64,000 nucleotides of DNA from PALSA-129 sp963842505 (GCA_963842505.1 CAWJGZ010000004.1:372001-436000); one strand, 5' to 3'; shown: positions 8,854-18,733, counted from the first letter of the stretch. Notes: generated from the letters alone by a model not told the origin. Program-made: numbers and translations.

Positions 8854-9576
8854 TTACGTGAGATAGAAGACGTCCGGGCCCGTCCCCAGTTCAGGCCTGC
8901 GCCGCATGTGCTGCCGCGTAGCCAGCAGTTCGCGAATCGGGGAATGCGGATCGGCCAGATTGCCGAAGACCAGCGCCTTTTCGGGGCACGCCTCCACGCA
9001 CGCCGGCGGGCGCCCCGCCGCCACACGCTCGCTGCAGAAGGTGCATTTTTCCACTACGCCCTTGGTGCGCGTCGGAAATTCCGGATTGGGATTGTGGATG
9101 TACGGTCGCGGGTCCATCCAGTTAAAGCTTCGGGAACCATACGGGCACGCGGCCATGCAGTAGCGGCAGCCGATGCAGCGATGCCAGTCCATCGCCACGA
9201 TGCCGTCTTCCCGTTTAAAAGTAGCCTGCACCGGACAGACCCGCACGCAAGGGGGATTCTCGCAATGATTGCAGAGCATCATGGCCGGCGCCGCGCGCAG
9301 GGGAGAGTATTTATCCACTTGGCCGGGGAAAGCATGCTCGAAGGATTCCTTCCAGATCCATCGGACCTGGTGCGCGCGGTCTGGAATGGACGGCACATTG
9401 TGCTCCTGGTGGCAAGCCGCCATGCACTTGGTGCAGTTCTCCTGCTTGAGGCACTTGGCCGCGTCGATGGCCATGCCCCAGCGCGTGCCGCTGACGGCGC
9501 TCATGGCTTTGCGCGCCGTGGCGGCCAGAAATGCCAGACCGCTGATGCGCAGGAAGGCTTGCCTGGTGATGGTCAT
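8854..9576 (-). CDS. dsrO: DsrO, periplasmic four-cluster ferredoxin of the DsrMKJOP complex
   Basis: The true start is the ATG at 9576, which overlaps the dsrJ stop (ATGA) and gives 240 residues. Four cysteine groups for [4Fe-4S] clusters are visible: CLKQENCTKCMAAC, CNHCENPPCVRVCP, CIGCRYCMAACP and CTFCSERV...CVEACP. The N-terminus (MTITRQAFLRISGLAFLAA) is laid out like a Tat signal, but the twin-arginine pair is R-Q, not R-R. DsrO proteins are normally exported by Tat, so this is an oddity. It passes electrons between DsrJ and DsrP on the periplasmic side. Confidence 0.93.
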   Translation of the reverse strand: MTITRQAFLRISGLAFLAATARKAMSAVSGTRWGMAIDAAKCLKQENCTKCMAACHQEHNVPSIPDRAHQVRWIWKESFEHAFPGQVDKYSPLRAAPAMMLCNHCENPPCVRVCPVQATFKREDGIVAMDWHRCIGCRYCMAACPYGSRSFNWMDPRPYIHNPNPEFPTRTKGVVEKCTFCSERVAAGRPPACVEACPEKALVFGNLADPHSPIRELLATRQHMRRRPELGTGPDVFYLT

Positions 9577-9963
9577 CTTGCGCTCCTTAGCGCCGGCTTG
9601 GAATCCAGATGGCAATTCCAGCACGGCGGCGAAACCGCCGCGTAGGTATGGCAGCGGTCGCAGAAATCGGCCTTGGAACCGTGACATTGTTCCAGGCACG
9701 TGGGAGTCAGGCTCATTTTGTAGTGCTTGCCATCGGCTGCCGTGAAGTCGCTTGCGCCGTCGCGCACCACGCCCTCGCGCCAGTCGTCCAGAAGGTTCAT
9801 ATGGGAGGTGCGCATGAACTCCAGCGGAGCCACGCACTGCTTTTCGCTCGCCGGCAGCCGGATATCCGGGCCCTTGGGGGTGACGCGCGCGGAGAGGTTG
9901 TGCCAGGCCGGGAAGGTGGCCAAGCCCAGGAAAATTGCCAGGCCGCAATAAATCACGCCGCGA

Positions 9964-9971
<8 letters not shown>
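9573..9971 (-). CDS. dsrJ: DsrJ, triheme cytochrome c of the DsrMKJOP complex
   Basis: The 132-residue protein has an uncleaved N-terminal anchor (IYCGLAIFLGLATFPAW) and a periplasmic domain with three heme attachment sites: C92LEQCH, C104DRCH and C117WNCH. The last two are standard CxxCH; the first has three residues between the cysteines (CX3CH). Cys46, in the QCVAPLEFMRTSHM region, matches the unusual cysteine axial ligand known from characterised DsrJ. The gene overlaps both neighbours, by 8 bases with dsrK and 4 with dsrO, so expression is tightly coupled. It is thought to work in sulfur-compound redox chemistry in the periplasm, though its exact substrate is not settled. Confidence 0.93.
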
Positions 9972-11574
<1,603 letters not shown>

Positions 11575-11577
11575 GGA

Positions 11578-12573
11578 TCAGTGCCTTTCGACCGGCAAAC
11601 CGGCCGCCTCGATCTTCTCCCGGAACTCGTCTTCCCACTCTTCGTAGGTGTGGACCTTGACCGGATAGTTCCACGGGTTTACGTGCCGTTTCATGCGGTT
11701 GTTATTAGCCAGGTTGCGCGTCGGGCTGAGAAAGACGCCGCCCAGGTGCACCAGCTTGCTGAACGGCAGGTAGGCGAAGAGCGTGCTGACCAACGCCAGG
11801 TGCACGAAAAACCAGCCGCTCAGGTTCTTTGGCAGGGCGGGGGAGAAGACCGTCAAAGAAAGCGCCAGTTGCTTGACAGCCACGGCATCCACCCGGCCGA
11901 AATAACGCATCCAAACGCCTGAGACGCCGATTCCCAGCAGCAGAAACAACGCGAAGTAGTCGGTGAACAGCGAGATGTAGCGGAGTTGGGGTTCGCGCAG
12001 ACGCCGCAGCAGCAGGTAAAGCAACGCCGCCAGCAGGACTATGTCGGTAGCGTAAACCACCGGCATGCCGATATCGAAAAAGCCATCGACACTCCCCAGC
12101 CACAAGGCCAGCTTGGGCACCGGTTCCACCACGAACCGCAAATGGCGGAGCAGCACGACGAGCAGCGACCAATGGAACGCCAGCGCGCCCAGCCAGAGCC
12201 ACTTGGCCTCGCCGTAGATCAGCCTGGGGCCGTCGCGCAGCCGCGAACGCGTGTTGCGGAAAAGGCTGCGAAACAGCAGCACCTCAAGACCCATCCGCGC
12301 GACCACGCCGGCTGTCGAATACGGGCTTTCCAGCCAGCCGGCCTTGATCCACGGCAGCGACTTCTGCTGGCCGCAAACCGTGGGAATGCGAAACGGCACC
12401 GGCGAAAGCGACCAGCGGATTACCCGGCAGCTTACTCCGGCCAGCAAAATTGCCAGCGCGCCGTAGGGAACCACGATGGCGATGAACCATCTGAGCCCGT
12501 CCACCCGGCTCGCCACGCCCGCGAGCAGCGCAATCGCGGTCACGGCCATCAACGCGCCCAAGGCCTTTCTCAA
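11578..12573 (-). CDS. dsrM: DsrM, heme b membrane subunit of the DsrMKJOP complex
   Basis: The 331-residue protein has about six membrane helices of the NarI/HdrE type, with histidines placed to bind heme b (for example ALAFHWSLLVVLLRHLRF and WFFVHLALVS). The C-terminus (MKRHVNPWNYPVKVHTYEEWEDEFR) is soluble and typical of DsrM. It oxidises menaquinol and hands electrons to DsrK. The start overlaps the stop of the upstream RsbRD-like gene (ATGA). Confidence 0.94.
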   Translation of the reverse strand: MRKALGALMAVTAIALLAGVASRVDGLRWFIAIVVPYGALAILLAGVSCRVIRWSLSPVPFRIPTVCGQQKSLPWIKAGWLESPYSTAGVVARMGLEVLLFRSLFRNTRSRLRDGPRLIYGEAKWLWLGALAFHWSLLVVLLRHLRFVVEPVPKLALWLGSVDGFFDIGMPVVYATDIVLLAALLYLLLRRLREPQLRYISLFTDYFALFLLLGIGVSGVWMRYFGRVDAVAVKQLALSLTVFSPALPKNLSGWFFVHLALVSTLFAYLPFSKLVHLGGVFLSPTRNLANNNRMKRHVNPWNYPVKVHTYEEWEDEFREKIEAAGLPVERH

Positions 12574-13061
12574 ATGCCACCTCGCTCATCCCAACCCGGC
12601 GCTTTGGACGACGCCAGTCTGCGTTCCATAACAAAGACACGGCGGCGGGCCTCGTTGGCTCTCGCCTGGTAGGTTCGCTCCCGGTACTTCACGTACAGGT
12701 CGAACGCCAGCAGCGCCAGCTCGTCGATGCGGGCGTCCAGCGATTCTTTCTCCGCCGCGCTCACCCGGCCGCGCAGGATATCCTTGAGTTGGAAGAGAAA
12801 CTCCAACGCCCGGCTGGGTTCCAGACCCTGAATCGCCCGAATTTGCATCAGGGAATCAAGCGCCTCGCTGACGCGGCTCTTGTCCATCCCCAGCAGCAGC
12901 TCGTCAAGCAGCGTGTCGAGCGCCCGTCGAATTGTACTGCCCGCCGGATTGCGGAACGCGTCGCGCTCCGCCGCCAGGAACTCCACGCTCTGACTTGGGT
13001 ACGCCAGCAGCGCGCGCCGCAACCAGAGTTCGGCGATGTCCGCTTTGTTTTGCACCGCCAC
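12570..13061 (-). CDS. RsbRD N-terminal-like helical protein in the dsr operon
   Basis: The 163-residue protein is all helical and lacks cysteine clusters and membrane segments. Its start (ADIAELWLRRALLAYPSQSVEFLAAERDAFRNPAGSTIRR cut into blocks) is the pattern of the RsbRD N-terminal, globin-like sensor domain, with the characteristic FRNPAG segment. Proteins of this family are often found just upstream of dsrM in sulfite- and sulfate-reducing bacteria, but their role is not known. No heme-ligand histidine is evident. It overlaps dsrM by four bases and follows dsrC after 14 bases, so it is probably made in step with the Dsr complex. Confidence 0.75.
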   Translation of the reverse strand: MAVQNKADIAELWLRRALLAYPSQSVEFLAAERDAFRNPAGSTIRRALDTLLDELLLGMDKSRVSEALDSLMQIRAIQGLEPSRALEFLFQLKDILRGRVSAAEKESLDARIDELALLAFDLYVKYRERTYQARANEARRRVFVMERRLASSKAPGWDERGGI

Positions 13062-13075
13062 CGGTCGCCTCCCGT

Positions 13076-13393
13076 CTACACGCAGCCGGTGGGTTTGGGA
13101 AGTCCGGCCAGCTTGCAGGCGCCCTTGGCTGGACCGGACGGGAACAACTGATAGATTACGTTCAGCTTGAATCCCGTCTCTTTGCAGACCTTCCGGATCA
13201 TGGGAGCGATGCCGAACTGAAGGTAGTAGTTTCTCAGATAGTTAATGACCTTCCAGTGGTCCTCGGTGAGCTCCGTCACTCCTTCGGTAGTCGCGAAATC
13301 GCGGGCGACATCCTGGTCCCAGATGCCCGGATTCTCCAGGAAACCGTCTTCGTCTACAACGTATGTCTTCCCGTTAACTTCAAATGTCGGCAC
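13076..13393 (-). CDS. dsrC: DsrC, sulfur carrier and co-substrate of DsrAB
   Basis: The 105-residue protein carries both conserved C-terminal cysteines, Cys93 (KGACKLAGLP) and penultimate Cys104 (PTGCV). These form the trisulfide with the sulfur released by DsrAB. The body has the expected motifs VDEDGFLENPGIWDQDVA, EDHWKVINYLRNYY and GIAPMIRKVCKETG. Having both cysteines separates true DsrC from TusE and from single-cysteine paralogues. A strong GGAGGT site lies 10 bases before the ATG, the best ribosome site in the operon, which fits the need for large amounts of DsrC. Confidence 0.97.
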   Translation of the reverse strand: MPTFEVNGKTYVVDEDGFLENPGIWDQDVARDFATTEGVTELTEDHWKVINYLRNYYLQFGIAPMIRKVCKETGFKLNVIYQLFPSGPAKGACKLAGLPKPTGCV

Positions 13394-13413
13394 TATCTAA
13401 ACCTCCAGAATCG

Positions 13414-15075
13414 TTAATTCATCTCGATATAACCGCAGGGGCAGGCATCGGCGCATTTCTTGCAGCCGTTGCACAGCTCCAGCTTGACTTTGTAATGCTC
13501 TCCCTTGGGTAACTTCGCGAAACAGTTATTGGTGCAGTACATCCAGCAGGTTTCGCAATCCATGCACATGCCGCAAGACATGCACCGCTTGGTCTCTTCG
13601 AGCGCGTCCGCTTCCGCCAGCCCGGCTTGGATCTCGGTTTGGGCCGAACGTTCGGCCACGGGAACTTCGGAACGCTCGTGGCGTTCAGCGGCCTTATACC
13701 AGTCGAGTTTCACGCGGTCCGCGCTAATCGGAGGCGCGGGAACCGGTTTATCGATCGTCTTGCCGTGGACCCACGCATCGATGGCTTCAGCCGCGAAACG
13801 GCCTTGCGCGATGGCGATAGTTACCAGCCCCAGTTCTACTCCGTCGCCGCCCGCGAAGACACCCTCCATGCCAGGAACGGCGGCGTTCTCCGTGGCAATC
13901 CATTTTGCTCCCCCAGGCGTCACGCCGAGCCCGTCCAGCCCCGGTTGCTGGCTGACCGCGGCAACAATCGTCGTGGCCTCCAGGTCGAATTCGGACCCGG
14001 CGACCGGCACCGGCCTCGGACGGCCGGAAGCGTCCGGCGCTCCCAGTTCCATGCGAGTGCATCGCAGTCCCACGGCTACGCCGTTTTTCCGCAGAACCTC
14101 TACTGGCGCTGCCAGGAAGCGGATATCGATGCCCTCTTCCAGCGCGCCGTCCACTTCCGGTTTAATGGCGGGCATCTCGGAACGGGAACGGCGGTACAGC
14201 AGGGTGACGTCCGCCCCCAGGCGTTTACTGACGCGGGCGGAATCGATAGCCGTATCACCGCCGCCGATCACCAGCACCTTCCCGCCCACATGAACTTCCT
14301 TGCCGCTGTTGACGCGGTTCAGAAACTGCGTTCCGGTGTAAACGTTCGGCGCGTCCTCCCCGGGAATTCCCAGGGCAATCCCGCGGTGCGCCCCGATGCC
14401 TACAAACACCGCCTTGTACTCGCCGCGCAACTGCTCGAGCGATACGTTCGATCCGATCGCCGCATTGCAGTGCAGCGAGACGCCCAGATCCAGAATGCGT
14501 TGAATCTCGGCGTCCAGAACGTTACGCGGCAGGCGATACTCGGGGATGCCGTAGCGCAGCATTCCGCCCGGCCGGCTGAACGCTTCGAAAATTGTGACTG
14601 GATAGCCGCGGCGGGCGAGTTGGTAGGCACACGAAAGCCCAGCCGGCCCCGCGCCGACCACGGCGATGCTTTCGGGACGTTTCTCGCTGGTGAGCCGGGA
14701 AAGTTTCAGCTCATGGGCGATTCCGAAATCGCCGATGAACCGTTCGAGTGCGTTGATGGCCACCGCGCCATCCTTCTGACGCCGGTTGCAGGCGTCCTCG
14801 CAAGGGTGGGGGCATACCCGTCCGCATACCGCGGGAAAAGGATTGCGGTCCGTGATGATGCCCCACGCCTTGGCATAGGCTTCCTCGTTGGAGCGGCCGT
14901 ACGCTTCGGCTTGCGCGATGGTAGTGAGCCAGGCCCGGATGTCGGCTCCGCTGGGGCAGCCGCCGCGGCAAGGCGGCGCCTTTTCGATGTACCTGGGCCG
15001 CAGCGGGCTGATTTCCCCGCCGGTTGTAGCGGCTGCCTTGATTACCGGTTTTTTGACATTTTTGAAAAGAGCCAT
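13414..15075 (-). CDS. dsrL: DsrL, iron-sulfur flavoprotein NAD(P)H:acceptor oxidoreductase
   Basis: The 553-residue protein resembles the small subunit of glutamate synthase. An N-terminal cysteine domain (CRGGCPSGADI and CGRVCPHPCEDACNRRQ) is followed by an FAD site (IAVVGAGPAGLSCAYQL) and a NAD(P) site (KVLVIGGGDTAIDSARV). A C-terminal ferredoxin part has CMSCGMCMDC and CNGCKKCADACPCGY. It is shorter than the long DsrL of phototrophic sulfur oxidisers and resembles the compact form found with reductive-type DsrAB. It links the NAD(P)H pool to DsrAB. It lies between the helical protein gene and dsrC. Confidence 0.92.
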   Translation of the reverse strand: MALFKNVKKPVIKAAATTGGEISPLRPRYIEKAPPCRGGCPSGADIRAWLTTIAQAEAYGRSNEEAYAKAWGIITDRNPFPAVCGRVCPHPCEDACNRRQKDGAVAINALERFIGDFGIAHELKLSRLTSEKRPESIAVVGAGPAGLSCAYQLARRGYPVTIFEAFSRPGGMLRYGIPEYRLPRNVLDAEIQRILDLGVSLHCNAAIGSNVSLEQLRGEYKAVFVGIGAHRGIALGIPGEDAPNVYTGTQFLNRVNSGKEVHVGGKVLVIGGGDTAIDSARVSKRLGADVTLLYRRSRSEMPAIKPEVDGALEEGIDIRFLAAPVEVLRKNGVAVGLRCTRMELGAPDASGRPRPVPVAGSEFDLEATTIVAAVSQQPGLDGLGVTPGGAKWIATENAAVPGMEGVFAGGDGVELGLVTIAIAQGRFAAEAIDAWVHGKTIDKPVPAPPISADRVKLDWYKAAERHERSEVPVAERSAQTEIQAGLAEADALEETKRCMSCGMCMDCETCWMYCTNNCFAKLPKGEHYKVKLELCNGCKKCADACPCGYIEMN

Positions 15076-15085
15076 GGCTTGTCCC

Positions 15086-15520
15086 CTACGCGTACGGATA
15101 AATGTGGCGTTTGAAATCCTGGAGTTGTCCCAGAAGCCGGTCGTGCTTCCGTTCGTCCTCTATCAGGTAAGTCAGTAGATGCCGCTGCACGAACAGACGG
15201 CAGTTTTTTAAAGCCTGCTCCGCCAGCCCGATGGTCTGCTTCTCCATGTCGGCGTGCTTCTCAATCATGTCCCAGATTTCACCCAGTTCCTCGGGAGTCA
15301 GCGTGAAAGCCTGGCGCTCGATGCTATCCAGCAGCACCTGCTGCACGCGGTAGTGCATTTGAGAGTCCTGGCGGATGATTTCCATCAGCAGGCGGATCAA
15401 CGGATTTTGGGTTTTGGCGATGACCTCCGTGGTGTGAGAAATGGTGGCCGTTTCAATGGCCTGCCAGTTCTCCAGCACGGAGGTCAATTCTTCGGGGTTC
15501 GAAGCTGTCTGGATGGACAT
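15086..15520 (-). CDS. Ferritin-like helical protein encoded between dsrB and dsrL
   Basis: The start at 15520 (MSIQTASNPEEL) lies 14 bases after dsrB. The 144-residue product is predicted to be four long helices with charged and histidine positions suited to a di-metal site: ENWQAIETATISHTTEV, RQDSQMHYRVQQVLLDSIER, MIEKHADMEKQTIG and YLIEDERKHDRLLGQL. The last contains an E-R-K-H (ExxH) motif as in rubrerythrin-type ferritin folds. I do not recognise a named family. The location inside the dsrAB-L block suggests a role in protecting or assembling the sulfite reductase, for example against oxygen, but this is inference. Confidence 0.7.
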   Translation of the reverse strand: MSIQTASNPEELTSVLENWQAIETATISHTTEVIAKTQNPLIRLLMEIIRQDSQMHYRVQQVLLDSIERQAFTLTPEELGEIWDMIEKHADMEKQTIGLAEQALKNCRLFVQRHLLTYLIEDERKHDRLLGQLQDFKRHIYPYA

Positions 15521-15534
15521 CGCGATTTCTCTTG

Positions 15535-16626
15535 TTAGAACCTCAGGTGCGTCGACCGTGCATAGGTCAGGCCCGCATTCTTGAAATCGTCGATGTGGTA
15601 ACGGGTGAACTCGATTCCGGTCAACTGGAAGAATTTCGGCCAGCCGATGCGTTCGATCCACTCGCCCAGGCGCTCGAATTTTTGCGCGTGGGCCGCGTAG
15701 ACGTCCACGATATTCACCACCGCGTTCACCACTTCGGGCCAGCGCGGAGGGTTATTGGGTAGGAAGGGAATCGCCAGCTTGGTGAATTTCGGCGTGGTCC
15801 GCGCATTGCTGACTTTGCCGCCCACCCAGATCGAGATTCCGTCGTTCTCCGGATCGTTCAGCGGCATCGCCGGGCAGACCGTGTAACAATTGCCGCAGTA
15901 CATGCACTGCTCTTCGATGACTTCCACGGACGCCTTGCCCTCCACGGTGGCCGGCCGGATCGCGCCCGTCGGGCACGAAGCAATCAGCGTCGGCACCTCG
16001 CATACCTTGGGTAGAATGTCGTGGCGCACCTTGGGCGGTTTCCGGTGTATGCCCAGTACGGCGATGTCCGAGCAATGCACCGCTCCGCACATGTTCAGGC
16101 AGCAGGCCACCGCGATCCGCAGCTTGGCCGGCAGGTTCTCCTCGACAAAGTGCGGATAGAGCGCGTCCATCATGCACTTCACCAGACCCGAAGCGTCGGT
16201 GGCGGAAGAATGGCAGTGCACCCAACCCTGCGTGTGAACGATATTGCTGATGCTGTTGTTGGTGCCGCCTACCGGGTAACCCGCCTTGTGCAGGTCCTGT
16301 TTCAGCGGCTCGATATTGGCAAAATCGGAAAGGAGGAACTCCACGTTGTTACGGCTGGTAAAGCGCAGAAAGCCCCCGCAGTACTTGTCCGCCAGATCCG
16401 CGAACAGCCGGATGGTATGCACGCTGAGCAGGCGCGGCGATCCCGCCCGAACGGTATAGAGCTTCTCGCCGGACTCAGCCACGTGGCAGAGCACTCCGGC
16501 AGCCAGGGTCTCGTGGTACTTCCAGTGTCCGTAGTTCCTCTTGACGATGGGCGGCAGAAACTTCTCGTAATTCGGCGGTCCGATGTCCGTAATTCGTTTT
16601 GGTCTGGGTGTTTTTGTCGGTGTCAT
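15535..16626 (-). CDS. dsrB: Dissimilatory sulfite reductase beta subunit
   Basis: The true start at 16626 overlaps the dsrA stop (ATGA), giving 363 residues. The sulfite reductase ferredoxin-like half domain contains GGFLRFTSRNNVEF and the diagnostic HTQGWVHCHSSATDASG block. The siroheme-linked cysteine region is CCLNMCGAVHCSDI (Cys175/176 to Cys185), and the inserted ferredoxin has C241MYCGNCYTVCP. DsrB provides the catalytic siroheme-[4Fe-4S] centre of the alpha2beta2 enzyme, which reduces sulfite and loads sulfur on DsrC. Whether this is the reductive or oxidative DsrAB type needs a tree; the gene order and dsrD favour reductive. Confidence 0.97.
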   Translation of the reverse strand: MTPTKTPRPKRITDIGPPNYEKFLPPIVKRNYGHWKYHETLAAGVLCHVAESGEKLYTVRAGSPRLLSVHTIRLFADLADKYCGGFLRFTSRNNVEFLLSDFANIEPLKQDLHKAGYPVGGTNNSISNIVHTQGWVHCHSSATDASGLVKCMMDALYPHFVEENLPAKLRIAVACCLNMCGAVHCSDIAVLGIHRKPPKVRHDILPKVCEVPTLIASCPTGAIRPATVEGKASVEVIEEQCMYCGNCYTVCPAMPLNDPENDGISIWVGGKVSNARTTPKFTKLAIPFLPNNPPRWPEVVNAVVNIVDVYAAHAQKFERLGEWIERIGWPKFFQLTGIEFTRYHIDDFKNAGLTYARSTHLRF

Positions 16627-17825
16627 TCGCTCGCCTCTTGTTTCTTGCCTTGAAAGTAGATGTAGGGATTGTCGCGTGGAGCCGTGACCATCTCGGGCAC
16701 CGGATCCAGACCGATGCCGTCCAGGAAATTGGCCATGCCGACCCGCTGGATCAGTTCGCCGATTCTCTCGCGGTTCTTGCCGTACTCGTCCCAGAACTCC
16801 CACACGCGCTTGATGAGCTCTTGCAGCGTCTCGAATAATTCCGCCTCGGGAATAAAGGGAACCAGCACGGACGACAACAGCGCCCCTTGCACAATGGGAG
16901 CCTTGGAACCCATCAAAATAGCGGCGCCGCGTTCTTTACCCGGCCGCAGAGCCTTGGGCATTGCATTGATGCAGTGCATGCAGCGCACGCACTCGTGGTT
17001 TTCGATGGCCAGTTTCTTGCCATCCCAGCTCATGCAATGGCTGGGGCAGCGGTCGCAGACGTCCTTCTGGATATCGAGTAGTCCCGACGCTGCATATTCG
17101 GCCACCGCGGCATCGTCCTGCTGAATCTCGTCCTTCCACATCCCGAGGATCGAGAGATCCGCCCGGGCAGCCGACGCCACGCAGTCGTTCGGGCAGCCGG
17201 CGCACTTGATCTTGAACTTGTATGGGAACGGCGGGCGGTGCAACTCGTCCTGATAAAGCTGCGTGAAGTCGTTGCAGAGCTTCATGGTGTCGTAACAGGC
17301 CCACTCGCAGCGCGCCGGTCCCACGCAGCAGGAAGGCGTCCGCAAGCACGATCCCGAGCCGCCCAGGTCAAAACCGGCCGCCGTGAGCTCCGCGAAAGCC
17401 GGCTCCAACTCGTCCGTCTTGGTGCCCAGGAAAACGATGTCCCCGGTGGAACCGTGCATATTGGTCAGCCCGGAGCCGTGTCTCTCCCAAATGTCGCAGA
17501 GGGTTCGCAGCGCGTCGCTGGTATAGAACCAGCCGGAGGGCTGGTTGACGCGCATGGTGTGGAAGTGCGCCACTTTCGGGAACTGTTCGGGGATGTCGCT
17601 GTAGCGGCCGATCACTCCGCCCCCGTAACCGAGAACTCCCACAATGCCGCCGTGCTTCCAGTGACCTCTCTTCTCCTTGTAGGAGAGTTCGAGTTGCCCC
17701 AGCAGGTCGTCGCACATCGGGCTGACGTCGCTGGTCTTCCTGATCTCTTTCACGAAGCTTGGCCAGGGACCTTTTTCCAGCTCGTCCAGCAACGGCGTTG
17801 CCGGTTTTCCGTTTTCGTTCGCCAT
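16623..17825 (-). CDS. dsrA: Dissimilatory sulfite reductase alpha subunit
   Basis: The 400-residue protein starts behind a clear AAGGAGA site. It shows the paired motifs for the siroheme-coupled cluster, C167-X5-C173 (CCVGPARCEWAC region) and C211-X3-C215 (CAGCPNDC), and a ferredoxin domain with C257DRCPSHC and C279VRCMHC. The N-terminal part has the DsrA block KHGGIVGVLGYGGGVIGRY. It is the subunit whose siroheme is often inactive or demetallated, and it forms the alpha2beta2 complex with DsrB in the cytoplasm. Confidence 0.97.
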   Translation of the reverse strand: MANENGKPATPLLDELEKGPWPSFVKEIRKTSDVSPMCDDLLGQLELSYKEKRGHWKHGGIVGVLGYGGGVIGRYSDIPEQFPKVAHFHTMRVNQPSGWFYTSDALRTLCDIWERHGSGLTNMHGSTGDIVFLGTKTDELEPAFAELTAAGFDLGGSGSCLRTPSCCVGPARCEWACYDTMKLCNDFTQLYQDELHRPPFPYKFKIKCAGCPNDCVASAARADLSILGMWKDEIQQDDAAVAEYAASGLLDIQKDVCDRCPSHCMSWDGKKLAIENHECVRCMHCINAMPKALRPGKERGAAILMGSKAPIVQGALLSSVLVPFIPEAELFETLQELIKRVWEFWDEYGKNRERIGELIQRVGMANFLDGIGLDPVPEMVTAPRDNPYIYFQGKKQEASE

Positions 17826-17853
17826 GCCTGTTTCTCCTTGTTACTTCAAAACG

Positions 17854-18069
17854 CTACTCAGATTCCAAAGCACTTCTATTCTTTTCACCGCGGCGATGCA
17901 GATTTCCGAGCGGCCTCTCAAACAGGTGCGCCCACTTACCAAATGAAACTTCCCCTACCAAAATCGGCACATGCGGCACGCTCACGGGCGATTGCGGCAG
18001 ATCCCGCAGCCCTGTTCCCAAGAGAACCGGGCGCAGGTTGGATTCCTCCGCCGCCATCTTGAGAATCAC
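17854..18069 (-). CDS. Small conserved-position ORF between marR and dsrA, 71 codons
   Basis: A GTG start overlaps the TGA of the upstream MarR gene as GTGA, with a GAGGAAGG site about 10 bases before it. The stop is 28 bases ahead of dsrA. This spacing is the same as in the other coupled genes of the operon, which supports translation. The 71-residue product starts MILKMAAEESNLRP and has no cysteines, no membrane helix and no domain I recognise. Its tail (HLFERPLGNLHRRGEKNRS) is basic. A small dsr-linked protein is known in some sulfur bacteria under the name DsrT, but I cannot show that this is related. Confidence 0.5.
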   Translation of the reverse strand: MILKMAAEESNLRPVLLGTGLRDLPQSPVSVPHVPILVGEVSFGKWAHLFERPLGNLHRRGEKNRSALESE

Positions 18070-18707
18070 GATGGTGGGTTTCCTTCCTCAGGACCCTTGT
18101 TCTGCCGGGTGGTTTGCGCTTGATTCTTGTGTCCCTGATAAAAACAATTGCGGTGACCGTATTCGCCAAACCTGCAACGGTCACGGACGTAGATCTCACA
18201 CTGCATGCAAATGGCATTCGGATTCGCACTGCCGCTGACGATGGCGCCCGCCAGGCGGTCCAGGACTTCGGCTGTCTTTTGCAATTCCTCCGGGGCGAAC
18301 TGCCGAAAGGCCATTTTGGCCCGCTTGTCCCGCGCCCTCTGGTAGGCATCCATCAGTTTGCGGCTGGTATCCGTAAGGCCCAGCCGGATCAAGCGGCGGT
18401 CTTCCTGTGGCGCCGCCCGGCGAAGCAGCCGGCGGCGAACCAGCTTATCCACGGTCCTGCTCACGGCCCCACAAGTTACTCCCAGGAAAGCCGCGGCATC
18501 GCCGATATTCAATACATCCGTGTGGGCAACCAAATACAGAAGCTTGAACTGCGAAAACGTCAGCTTGTCTCCAGATACCTCGCGGAGCACCGTCCGCTCG
18601 ATCACCTCGCGCACGGACCAGGCCAGTACGCGTGCGCTGCTCAGAAACTCGTTGCTGAGCTCCGCCGTGATCGTCCCCACCACCGCGTTCCTTTCGCCTG
18701 GTTGCAT
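18066..18707 (-). CDS. MarR-type regulator with a C-terminal four-cysteine motif, first gene of the dsr operon
   Basis: The 213-residue protein has a MarR winged helix at residues about 45-115 (LTFSQFKLLYLVAHTD, then GDAAAFLGVTCGAVSRTVDKL and wing residues around EDRRLIRLGLT). A tail beyond the usual MarR length carries Cys167, Cys170, Cys178 and Cys188 (NAICMQCEIYVRDRCRF and RNCFYQ), spaced C-x2-C-x7-C-x9-C. Such a motif could hold zinc or an iron-sulfur cluster, or react with sulfur species. It is the first gene of the dsr operon and probably autoregulates it. The ligand is unknown. Confidence 0.82.
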   Translation of the reverse strand: MQPGERNAVVGTITAELSNEFLSSARVLAWSVREVIERTVLREVSGDKLTFSQFKLLYLVAHTDVLNIGDAAAFLGVTCGAVSRTVDKLVRRRLLRRAAPQEDRRLIRLGLTDTSRKLMDAYQRARDKRAKMAFRQFAPEELQKTAEVLDRLAGAIVSGSANPNAICMQCEIYVRDRCRFGEYGHRNCFYQGHKNQAQTTRQNKGPEEGNPPS

Positions 18708-18733
18708 TAGCTGTTCACTCTGTAGCGAAATCC

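Noticed and set aside
7915..9645. Plus-strand frame of 576 codons opposite dsrP and dsrO
   Set aside because: It is antisense to conserved dsr genes and its composition is rich in R, H, Q and G, typical of shadow frames.
13627..15114. Plus-strand frame of 495 codons opposite dsrL
   Set aside because: It is antisense to a fully motif-supported DsrL.
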